Shown one piece after another: positions 21,967 to 31,074 of a stretch of DNA of 64,000 nucleotides; the stretch's first letter is position 1, and every line of letters begins with the position of its first letter. A program made the position numbers and the translations under genes. The stretch comes from Euryodendron excelsum (taxonomy: Eukaryota; Streptophyta; Magnoliopsida; Ericales; Pentaphylacaceae). The stretch lies in assembly GCA_033060915.1 (NCBI GenBank), contig CM065384.1, positions 35,553,501-35,617,500 on the forward strand. The letters run 5' to 3'. The notes below the pieces were generated by a model, which had not been told where the DNA came from, searched no databases, and saw only the letters and a list, made by a program, of their open reading frames with translations.

Positions 21967-22077
21967 GACCCCTTCCCCTTCTCACAAACACACTCATTTC
22001 TTGTGAAAGTAAAGCGCCCAATTTCTGTCTTTCAAGAACGCACAACCTCTCTGTCTAACTTCTGGACCTGTAAGACA

Positions 22078-22422
22078 ATGGAAGGCGAGAGCAACCAGGA
22101 CCGGGAGAAGGATCTAGTACATGCTGCTGACGCGCATTTGGCTAGGCTGTCTGAACTGTTGGAGATGGAAAGAGATGATGAGAAGAAAGTAGATGAAAGA
22201 GTCTCTACCATTGTAGGGACGATGCGCAACAAAAACTACCCACACATCGTGGTCTTTGATGAGGGCGAGATGAAGGCAGCAGCCTACTTCGCCAGTTCAA
22301 CTGGATGGAGAGGAAGATTGGTTATCATAGCTGCTTTGAACAACATCCCATCCATTCGTGCGATCGCAGAGGCCAATGTTGAACACTTCACCTCCATTGA
22401 AGAACATGCGAAAGACGTCTGA
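22078..22422 (+). CDS. Conserved small acidic protein, paralogue of 49785-50138; function unknown
   Basis: Single-exon ORF of 114 codons starting MEGESNQDREKD and ending with TGA. The first in-frame ATG was chosen; it matches the paralogue's start (MDQGNQET). The N-terminal half is charged and probably helical. The C-terminal half is a compact conserved core: KNYPHIVVFDEGEMKAA, then FASSTGWRGRLVI, then NIPSIRAIAEAN. The paralogue has KNYKHIVVFDKGEMKAA, FATSTGWRGKLVI and NIPEIQAIAQEN. No signal peptide or membrane segment is seen. I do not recognise the family. Conservation of frame, start, TATA box and core between two copies in otherwise decayed surroundings argues that this is a real gene. 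Confidence 0.75.
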   Translation: MEGESNQDREKDLVHAADAHLARLSELLEMERDDEKKVDERVSTIVGTMRNKNYPHIVVFDEGEMKAAAYFASSTGWRGRLVIIAALNNIPSIRAIAEANVEHFTSIEEHAKDV

Positions 22423-22470
22423 GTTAGGAGGCTGGCCTAGGTAGGTCGTCTATGAAATAACAATGATTTG

Positions 22471-23796
22471 ATAGCTCTCCTTTGAATTTTTTTTTTTTGC
22501 CCTTTTTTCCAAATATCTCCTCCTCTGTTTTATGATTAGTAGGATTTGGTCACCTTGAGTGAATCCTTTGATTTGGAGTTTTTTTTTCTTCATAAAATTG
22601 TTAATGTCTCATCATTTTGATGCAAAATTATGTGCAAAAATTCGGAAAGAACAATATTTTTTTTTTTTCTTTTTTGTGATTTCGGGTTTTCACATAGGTG
22701 ATTTGGTCTCTCAAATACCTTCAGTTGGACACAACAAAATTTCACCCCTTTGTTTTGGGTGTTCAAGCACAAATCACAGTGAGAAGCTGGCCACAAAAAA
22801 AAAAAAAAAATTGGAAACTGGTATTAGACTTGATTGAAAATAACGTTCAATCTAATATTCAAAAGAAAAGTTCTACACTTGGTCTGTTAACTGGAGGGAA
22901 CACAGAATGGAGGAGAAAATGAAAAATAAAATATTACAAGAGAGAAAGAGGGGTTGTATTAAAGTAATGCTATATAGGCAAAAAATTCATATAACAAGGA
23001 GAAGGAAAAAGACAAAAAAAACAAGAGAAAGGAAAAAGAAAAGAAATAACGGATGATTTTTTCAAGGCAATTAAGAGGTCGGGGTAGAATGTAGTCTAAT
23101 TGCTTAGCAAAGTCTATGCTTAAATTTCGATCTGAGGTCTTCTTTAACTTAAGAGCACCACCAAGAACAAATGACGAAAATATTTCGGAATGTATATGTC
23201 AACCTAGCCATTTCACCCTAGAGATTTGCTAGATTAGAACTAAGAAATAGACCCTAGCTCGAAGCTAGAAAAAGGTACTATGAACAATTGCAATAATCGA
23301 GTTCATTGATATTCCTAGTATAGTAAATGCCAGCACACGTACAATTATAGTCAATTCGATGGAAATTTTTTTACAAAATGATATTATGAATGAGAGCCTA
23401 TCACTTTTAAAAAAAAAAATGTCCACTACAATAACTTTTAATTACAAGGCTGTCACTAATTCATTATTCTAGTGAAAGTTTATGTACAAATATTATGTTA
23501 AAATATCAATTTCCTTGTCCTGAATATCAGAATGATAACCCGGAATTAAAGAGATGATTAGAACCTGCTACAAAAAAAAAAACACTTTTATGGCTTGCCA
23601 CTCTGCTAATATTCATTGGGCCACATCAACAACAACATGACCATTATTCACAGATAAACCACAGCCTATTCATGCCATGCTATGTGTTCACCATTTCAGA
23701 GAGGGACAACACATTTAAAATGGTATTATCATAGGTAAATGGTTGTGTTTTCAAATTTAAATTTTCTTCAATGAGAAAATAATCACAAGTGCCACA
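22471..23796 (+). repeat. Duplicated segment copy D (partial)
   Basis: Homologous to 26370-28098 in copy A and to 46437-48085 in copy C. Shared landmarks are TCTCCTCCTCTGTTTTATGATT, GAACACAGAA..GAGGAGAAAATG, CAACCTAGCCATTTCACC and GGCCACATCAACAACAACATG, each read in short pieces. It lacks the hAT-like MITE that copies A and C carry. It begins just after the gene at 22078-22422 and ends near CACAAGTGCCACAA. Confidence 0.8.
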
Positions 23797-24640
23797 AGGG
23801 TACAACGTGGAAAGCAGAGGACTTGCTTGAGGAGTTCACCAGAAAAGGTATTGCCTACAGCCATGAGGAGTTCAACAGTCAGGTCATATGGTATAACCAC
23901 AGAACTCTGAAGTTTAAGAACTTCATACCACCTAAGTCTTTCAATAGGCATAGCTTCTTTAATTTTTGCCTACAATTAAAGAGGAAACAACAAAAGCCAT
24001 CACTAAAAGCTAGATTAGTTTGGATATCACTAAAAGCTATCCCCAAAATACAGAAACTAGAAAATTTCAAGTATCCACCGACAAACATATTTGACAGTTT
24101 TTAATACAAATTATCAGAATATACAAGAAACGTAAAGTTGGAAGTTAAAAATGAGCATACTTGAGCTCTCGATGTTCCTCACAGAGTGCCGCTTTGCAAC
24201 GTGTGCGGTGAGCACATTCTATTCTTAGAATCGTGCACTTCCCCTCAGATTGGGGACTATCACCGCCGCCGAGTTCATTGTCCTGAGATCAATCCCCATC
24301 ATGCCACCACTCTCACCATCGACACCAAGAACTCTCCTGCCACTCTTCTTCAACTTCGGCAAACAAAGAGATGCCATATTGTTGTTCAGTCGTTGATCAA
24401 GGACGCAGACAACGCAATCCTCTGAGAATGTGAATGGTGAATCTAGCAGTAGATGTCGCCATTTCTCTCTATCTAATAAAAAACTCTAACCCTAGCCCTG
24501 GACAAGTATTCTTTTGAGAGAGAGAGATTGTGAGAAAACGATCCGGTTTTGAAGAAGAGAAAGGGAGAAAGTTGGGTATGAAAATTTCCCCCCATTTCAA
24601 ATCATCCCGCCAGTTTGAGATACTCATCAAAACCACACCG
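23797..24640. other. Unassigned sequence with a possible decayed minus-strand exon
   Basis: From about 24475 down to 24160 the minus strand has higher GC and reads MATSTARFTIHILRGLRCLRP, then a stop, then a Cys/His/Arg-rich stretch (RIECAHRTRCKAALCEEH) near 24240-24180. It looks like a host gene fragment but I cannot name it. It lies next to a CACTA-like end, so capture is possible. The plus-strand ORF 24186-24425 is probably its shadow. Confidence 0.3.
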
Positions 24641-24649
24641 TTGTAACCC

Positions 24650-25127
24650 AAAAATGCGTCTAAATTGGCGCTTTGGATTTCCAGTAAATTATTTTCTTTT
24701 TTACGTGGCATCCTCTTACAAAACGTCATGAAAATTATATTTTTTGTGGTATTTTTTAGTCAGATGCCACTAAAAGGCTTGCACATTGGCTTGGTTCAAT
24801 GGCAATTTTTGGAAAATGCCACTGCTGCCACAAGTAGTGGCGTTCTCTCACAAAATGTCATGAAAATGAGATTTTTAATGGCGTTTTTTTACTAAGACGT
24901 CACTATAAGGCTTCTACAACTGTTTGGCTCAATGACACTTTCTAAAAAAATGCCACTGCTGCTACATAAGTTGTGGCATTCTCTCACAAAATGTCACTAC
25001 AAAATTGTAATTTATTGTGCTTCAATGACATTTTTAATAAAGCACCATTAAAATGTATTTTTTTTATGTCATTTTTCTATAAAATACCATTAAAATGGTG
25101 TCACTAGATCCTATTTTTGTTGTAGTG
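24650..25127 (-). mobile_element. CACTA-type transposon end with subterminal repeats
   Basis: The sequence ends TTTTTGTTGTAGTG at 25127, i.e. CACTACAACAAAAATAGG on the minus strand, the standard CACTA terminus. Upstream are three or four copies of a subterminal motif: GGCGTTCTCTCACAAAATGTC, TGCCACTGCTGC and AATGACA-type words (each quoted in short form). The opposite terminus was not found; CACTACAA at 23422 is part of the duplicated segment instead. It may be truncated or non-autonomous. Confidence 0.65.
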
Positions 25128-25912
25128 TTTGCAGTGCACCAAACCAAGCTTAACATAAGCAGCTCCTAAAAATTAAGAATCTAATTAGATACACAGAAAT
25201 GAAAGAACAAATAAAGAGGTGACGCTCTAATTCCAAAATCTCATAAGTGAAACACTTGAAAATGTGAATACCACATACCCATCTGCTCAACCCATTGAAA
25301 ATTCCTTAAACCCCTGGGATTTGTCAAGGGTTTAAGCAAGGTCTTTAGTTTTGACTTGAAATCTGCAACTAATAGATGGCCAGCAATGGTCATCTTCAAG
25401 AGCAACTGATTGGCTAGAGACAATTGAAAAATTCAAATAAACGGCAGCAAATAAAAATTGTAATATTAAAAAGATTAAACTGTCCATTTTCTAATACAAA
25501 CAAGGCGAAGAGAGCCAAGAAAAAGAATATAAGTTCAAGAAGTAAAGAACATGCAAGATTCGCATATACAATCATGAAATTATCATTAGTCATAAGATCA
25601 ATTAGGTTGGAAAAAGGGTATTTTGACTTACAAAAACCACTAACTACAAAAGGTATTGGGGTCTCACAATTCTTACACAAATATCATCACCACTTGCGGT
25701 GGTGGAAGCCTCCATAGCCACACCTCACTACCAATTTTGCATTCGTTTGCTTGAGAGAAAGCATATCAATTTATACCCTTTTTTTTTTTTGGAGAGGGAG
25801 GGTATTAGAGTGAGACAGACTGTAAGTGCTTCGGCCATGGGATTTTAGAGAGAGGGGAAAAGAAGAGAGGTGGGTGGTCTCTGTGGGCTACGGTATGGTG
25901 GTGAGAGTCTCC

Positions 25913-26044
25913 ATGACTTCCATCACCATAGAGACGGATCAATGGACCATTTCAATTGAGCCGATGCAATTGTCGTCGAACAGAAGAGAATGTGGTTTGT
26001 TCAATTGTTTTGGCTGGTGCGGCGACAACAATGGATTCCGATGA
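25913..26044 (+). CDS. Hypothetical 43-codon ORF, copy A
   Basis: Starts MTSITIETDQW and ends GDNNGFR with TGA. The same ORF is open at 29880-30011 (MASITIETDQW..GDNDGFR) but has an in-frame stop in copy C (near 45761). It is cysteine-containing (CGLFNCFGWCG), with no recognised family. It could be chance conservation within a recent duplication. Confidence 0.25.
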   Translation: MTSITIETDQWTISIEPMQLSSNRRECGLFNCFGWCGDNNGFR

Positions 26045-26499
26045 TGCCACGAGCATGGTATTATGAGAACAAAAAAACTGAGAGATACACAGATAGGTAG
26101 ATCTAGAGAGAGAGAGAGAGAGTGAGCGGGGTGAAATGAGAAGAGAGATATGGTGGAGTGGCAGACATGACATGGATGGTGTGTGAGAGGCCGAAGGTCG
26201 GGTAGTGGGCCCATTAAGTGATAGATTTGGGCGGAGGTTGAAGTGGGTAGGAGAAGTTGAAAATTGATCCTAACAGTTGGTTTGAAGTCAAATTAAATTT
26301 CAACCGTTCTAATGAATTGTATCTACTAATACATTTTAAAGACCACCTCTGTTTCATTATATAGTTTTGGTAGCTCTCTCTTGTTTTTTTTTTTATTCTC
26401 TTTTTCCCAAATATCTCCTCCTCTGTTTTATGATTGGTAGGATTTTGTCTTCTTGAGTGAATCCTTTGAGTTGGAGTTTTCCTTTTTTTTTCGTTGGTT

Positions 26500-26664
26500 A
26501 ATGCTATATAACTAAAAAAATTTATATGCAGAATGATGTGGTTGAGTTGTGGACCTATTAATTTAAAACAAAAAATTCTTTAAGATAAATTTTAATTACC
26601 AAGCTGTCACTGCCACATCATTATGGTACAAAATTGTATACAATAATTCTAGAAGAATAGCATT
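26500..26664. mobile_element. Small MITE-like inverted element in copy A
   Basis: 165 bp bounded by AATGCTATATAAC on the left and GAAGAATAGCATT on the right (inverted). Inner complementary words are ATGATGTGG and CCACATCAT. A counterpart is at 46573-46749 in copy C; copy D has a shorter degenerate version near 22590-22660. No coding capacity. Confidence 0.55.
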
Positions 26665-27554
26665 TTTCTTTTTCTTTAATGTGATTTCGGATTTTCACAT
26701 AGGTTATTTGTTCTCCTGAAATGCGTTCAGTCGCACACAACAAAACTTCACCGCTTTGTTTTGGGTGTTCAAGCACCAATCACAGTGAGAACCTGGCCAA
26801 AAAAATGATATTGGAAACTGGTATTTGACTTGATTGAAAATAACGTTCATTATCATATGCAAAAGAAAATTTCTACATTGGTTTGTTAACTGGAGGGAAC
26901 ACAGAAGGGAGGACTGAGGAGAAAATGAAAAATAAAATATTACAAGAGAGAAAGAGGGATTGTATTAAAATAGGGCAAAAAGTTCATACAACAAAGGAGA
27001 AGGAAAAGGACAAAAAACAAGAGAAAGGAAAAAAGAAGAAAATAATGAATGCTTTTTTCAGGGCAATTAAGAGGTCGGAGTAGAATGTAGTCGAATAGCT
27101 TAGCAAAGTCCTTGCCTAAATTTCTATCTGAGGTCTTCTTTTAATTTAAGAGCACCACCAAGAACAAGTGACAAAAATATTTCCGAATGTACATGTCAAC
27201 CTAGCCATTTCACCCTAGAGATTGGCTAGGTTGGAACTAAGAAATAGACACTAGCTAGAAGCTAGAAAAGGGTATTATGAGCAATTGCAATAAGCGGGTT
27301 CATTTATATTTCTAGAATCGTAGATGCCATCACACATACAATCATAGTTAATTCGATGGAAATTTTTTTATAGAACGATATATCTAAATGAGAGCCTATC
27401 ACTTCAAAAAAAAAAAAAATCCACTACAATGACTTTTAATTGTAAGACTGTTATTGACATATTATTCTGGTGAAAGTTTATGTAAAAATATTATGTAAAA
27501 ATAACAATTTTCTTGTATTAAATATCAGAAAGATAAACTGGAATTAAAGAGACT

Positions 27555-27854
27555 AGGGGTGTTCACAGGTCAGGTCGGAACGGGTTGGGGAGTCACCCGT
27601 CACCTGACCTAACCATATCGACTTGAAGAATTTTGGAACGACATTCAACCCAATGGGTGATCAAATTGGTTCGGGTTGGGTGAATAAATGAAATTTTAGT
27701 GCAAAAAAGGGGTTGGTTCGGGGTGAAAAAATAAAAGCCCGCAACCCGAACCCAATATAGTCGGGTTGATCAAAATCCACCCATTATCCACCCATATGGT
27801 GATCGGGTTGGTGTCGAGTCAGGTTGGGCTAATCAATTTTTTGAACAGTCCGAA
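27555..27854. mobile_element. hAT-like MITE with 8-bp TSD in copy A
   Basis: A 300-bp element starting AGGGGTGTTCACAGG and ending TTTTTTGAACAGTCCGA, flanked by AAGAGACT at 27547-27554 and 27855-27862, a perfect 8-bp duplication. The interior is rich in GGGTTGG/CAACCCGA words. Copy D (near 23547-23555, ATTAAAGAGATGATTAG) is an empty site. Copy C holds the same insertion but has lost the right TSD. Confidence 0.8.
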
Positions 27855-28798
27855 AAGAGACTATTAGAACTTGTGACAAAAAAAAAAAACAATTTTATGG
27901 CTTGCCACTCTGCGAATATTCATTGGGCCACATCAACGACAACATGACCATTATTCACAGCAAAACCGCATCCTATTCATGCCATGCTATGTGTTCACCA
28001 TTTTAGAGAGGGATAACACTTTTAAAATGGCATTATCATAGGTAAATGGTTGTGTTTTCAAATTTAAAATTTCTTCAATGAGAAAATAATCACAAGTGTC
28101 ACAAACCAAACAATAATATATTTGCCTACGTTGGGTTGATTTGTGCAACTTGAGAGTTTGATAATTTCACTAATTATAATATGAGATTTGGTTCATCAAT
28201 TGATAATTATTACATGAGTTTGATAATATCACTAATTATAATATTTTTTCCCAAAATTTTGATTTTAAAAAAATAAAATACATGTGTGGTACTATTATTG
28301 ATTCCTTTTAATTTATTCATTCTCAACTTCATTAATGCTATCCATTAATCATCCATTGATCATTATAGTAATATTTTTAATTATAATCTTCCTAAAAAAT
28401 CTTTACTAATCATAAATTATAATTTAAAATAGAAAGAACACAAACTCATACTTCAATCCTTGGCATAAGCAACATCTTTCCATGGATGAAGAAGATGAAG
28501 AGTAAACCTTGTCATCAACTTTCATCAGACATGTTCAATCCACCTTGGTTGGAATGGGATAGGATTTGGGGGTGGGGTGGAGGGTCACTTATTCGGACTA
28601 GACAAAGTTATAAACACATATACATGTACCTTGTAAATACATACATTGTGAGAAGAAAAATGTTATTCTTCTGGATAATCTGTACAGAAAATTTCACTAT
28701 TGACATTTTTGTTATTAAGAGTCACTGTAATAAGTGTTTTGTTTATAAGTGACTGATTCTTATTAAGCCACATCAATTTAGTAAAAAGTACTATATGG

Positions 28799-29024
28799 AT
28801 TTATTTTTCTTGACTGGGTGTCTAAGCAAGTTTATGCGCACCATGACTAATTCCAGAACCTATGCATTCTCTCGTCCTATACAAATCAAGTAATTACCAA
28901 CTCAAAAATCCTAAGATGACTCCAAGGAGTTAATAGTATTTAACAAATTTTGAAGCTGAGACCTTTTGAAGAGGAGAGCTCCAAGCCCTAGGCCAAGCCA
29001 CCAGGCCAACCCCTTGGGTTTCTG
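28799..29024 (-). mobile_element. SINE-like element (minus strand) at the end of copy A
   Basis: The minus strand reads GGGTTGGCCTGGTGGCTTGG (Pol III A-box-like start), then a body ending TGCGCATAAACTTGC and ACACCCAGTCAAGAAAAAT (A-rich tail). The same arrangement is at 48758-48983 in copy C. I infer a tRNA-derived SINE; the family name is unknown. Confidence 0.55.
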
Positions 29025-29707
29025 CATTAATTTATTACCCTTGTTAGAAAGGGGCTTTTAGGGAGAAAAGGATCTATAAAAAAAACAAAAAAAAAGTCAC
29101 TAAGAGCTTATTTAGAAAGTGTTTGTATGCGTTTTCTTAGTAGCTTGTAGCTTAAGCTTTTAAATTTTGTTTGTTAAGGCTTTAAAAAAATCACTTTTAA
29201 AACTATTGAAAATCCATTAAACCCCTGGGATTTGTCAAGGGTTTCAGTGAGGTCTTTAGTTTTGACCTGAAATCTGCAACTAATAGATGGCCAGTAATGG
29301 TCATCTTCAAAAGCAACTGATTGGCTAGAGAGATTAGAAAAATTCAAATGAGCAGTTGCAAATAAAAATTGTAATATTAAAAGATTAAACTCTCCATTTT
29401 TTCATACAAATAGGGCAAAGAGAGCCGAGAAAAACAAAGAGAAGTTCAAGAAGTAAAGAACACGCAAGATTCGCATATACAATCATGAAATTAACATTAG
29501 TCATAAGATCAATTAGGTTGGAAAAAGGGTATTTTGACTTACAAAACCCACTAACAACTACAAAAGGCAGTGGGGTCCCACAATTCTTACACAAATATCA
29601 TCACCACTTGTGGTGGTGGAAGCCTCCATAGCCACACCTCACTACCCATGTTTGCCTCTGTTTGCTTGAGAGAAAGCATTTGAATTTGTACCCCCTTTTT
29701 TGTTTTT

Positions 29708-29710
<3 letters not shown>

Positions 29711-29751
<41 letters not shown>
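29711..29751 (+). repeat. Poly(G) tract, 41 bases
   Basis: Uninterrupted run of G replacing a short GGAGAGGGAGGG-type stretch in copy A (25790-25801). The length may be unreliable because such runs are prone to sequencing and assembly error. Confidence 0.9.
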
Positions 29752-29752
<1 letters not shown>

Positions 29753-29879
29753 GGAGGATGAAGGGAGGGAATTAAAGTGAAAAAGTCGGCAAGTGCTTCG
29801 ATCATGGGATTTTAGAGAGAGGGGAAAAGAAGAGAGGTGGGTGGTCTTTGTGGGCTACGGAATGGTGGTGAGAGTCTCC

Positions 29880-30011
29880 ATGGCTTCCATCACCATAGAG
29901 ACAGATCAATGGACCATTTTAATTGAGCCGATACAATTGTCGTCGAACCGAAGAGAATGTGGTCTATTCAATTGTTTTGGCTGGTGTGGCGACAACGATG
30001 GATTCCGATGA
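29880..30011 (+). CDS. Hypothetical 43-codon ORF, copy B
   Basis: Starts MASITIETDQW and ends GDNDGFR with TGA; identical in length to the copy A ORF at 25913-26044 with a handful of amino-acid changes. No family recognised. Low weight as a gene. Confidence 0.25.
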   Translation: MASITIETDQWTILIEPIQLSSNRRECGLFNCFGWCGDNDGFR

Positions 30012-30071
30012 TGCCACGACCATGGTATTATGAGAACAAAGAAATTGAGAGATACACAGATGGGGTAGATT

Positions 30072-30102
<31 letters not shown>

Positions 30103-30296
30103 GTGAAATGACGAGAGATACAGTGGAGTGGCAGAGATGGCAGAGATGGTGTGTGAGAGGCCAACGGTAGGGTAATAGGCCCATTGAGTCACAGATTTGG
30201 GCGTAGGTTGAAGTGAGTAGGAGAAGTTGAAAATTGGTGCCACAACCATTGAGTCATGATAACAAAGAAACTGAAAGATACACAGATGGCGTAGAT

Positions 30297-30345
<49 letters not shown>

Positions 30346-30475
30346 GAGTGGGGAGAGATATAGTGGAGTGTTATAGATGGCAGAGATGGCATGTGAGAGG
30401 CTAACGGTTAGGTAATGGGCCCATTGAGTGCAAATTTGGGTGGAGGTTGAAGTGGTAGGAGAAGTTGAAAATTGA
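30010..30475 (+). repeat. Tandem duplication inside copy B with (GA)n tracts
   Basis: Two units of about 235 bp (from about 30010 and from about 30241), each with GAGAACAAAGAAACTGA-like start, GATACACAGATGG, a (GA)n run (30068-30098 and 30299-30342), GGCCCATTGAGT and GGAGAAGTTGAAAATTG. Copy C has the same doubled arrangement (45845-46340); copy A has a single unit. Confidence 0.8.
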
Positions 30476-30734
30476 TCCTAACAGTTGGTTTGAAGTCAAA
30501 TTAAATCTCAATTGTTCTAACGAATTGTATCTAATAGACATTTTTAAAACCAGGTCTGCTTCATTATACAGATTTGGTAGCTCTCTCATGTTTTTTCCCC
30601 TTTTTTCAAAATATCTCCTACTCTATTTTATGACTGGTATGATTTGCCTCGTTGTCTATCTTTAGCCAATCCTAATTGGTTTAAAATTGTTATGACTGAT
30701 CATATTGGCTATGTGGTATTTTAACGCAAATTGA

Positions 30735-31041
30735 TCCTAATACCGAACAAGAAATTCTTGTTCATTATACATTTGGGAAATGGACCACACCACAGTTGAA
30801 ATACGCATCTGTTTGGAAGGTACTTCTTTCCATTGTAAAGTATGTCTCCAAATTTCAGGATGACTAATCAAAAATTTTTGATTAAAATAGATTGTCAAGC
30901 TGCAAGATATATCTTCAGCAAAGATATTGAACATGATGTCTCCAAGCATATGTTTGCTAGATGGCAAGCTATTCTATCAGCTTTTGATTTTGATATAACT
31001 ATATTAAAGAACATCATATTTCTCTTCCTGATTTCTTGACT
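30735..31041 (+). pseudogene. RNase H C-terminal fragment, pararetrovirus-like
   Basis: Contains FARWQAILSAFDFDI followed closely by a DFLT-like end (frameshifted), a combination I associate with the end of the RNase H domain in plant pararetroviruses. Upstream (from 30743) a second frame carries the preceding part; at least one stop and one frameshift separate the two. The reverse transcriptase that should precede it is absent, replaced by copy B sequence. Confidence 0.6.
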
Positions 31042-31074
31042 TGTGAATTTATGAATAAATGATACCCTTTGATG

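Larger units (their letters stand above)
25292..29205 (+). repeat. Duplicated segment copy A (complete reference unit)
   Basis: About 3.9 kb beginning ATTGAAAATTCC..AAACCCCTGGGATTTG and ending in a tail (AAGTGTTTG..GCGTTTT..TAGCTTAAGC) that is directly joined to the start of copy B, so A and B are head to tail. It contains a 43-codon ORF, a GA microsatellite, two MITE-like insertions and a SINE-like insertion. No known protein domain. The origin of the unit is unknown; it has promoter/leader-like parts but no terminal repeats that would make it a transposon. Confidence 0.8.
29206..30645 (+). repeat. Duplicated segment copy B (truncated)
   Basis: Begins ATTGAAAATCCATTAAACCCC directly at the end of copy A and matches it up to about GACTGGTATGATTTG at 30645, where pararetrovirus-like sequence takes over. 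It contains a 41-base poly(G) run, GA microsatellites and an internal tandem duplication absent from copy A. Confidence 0.8.

Noticed and set aside
23418..23440. CACTACAATAAC as the missing CACTA left end
   Set aside because: The same words occur in the homologous places of copies A (27421) and C (decayed), so they belong to the duplicated segment.
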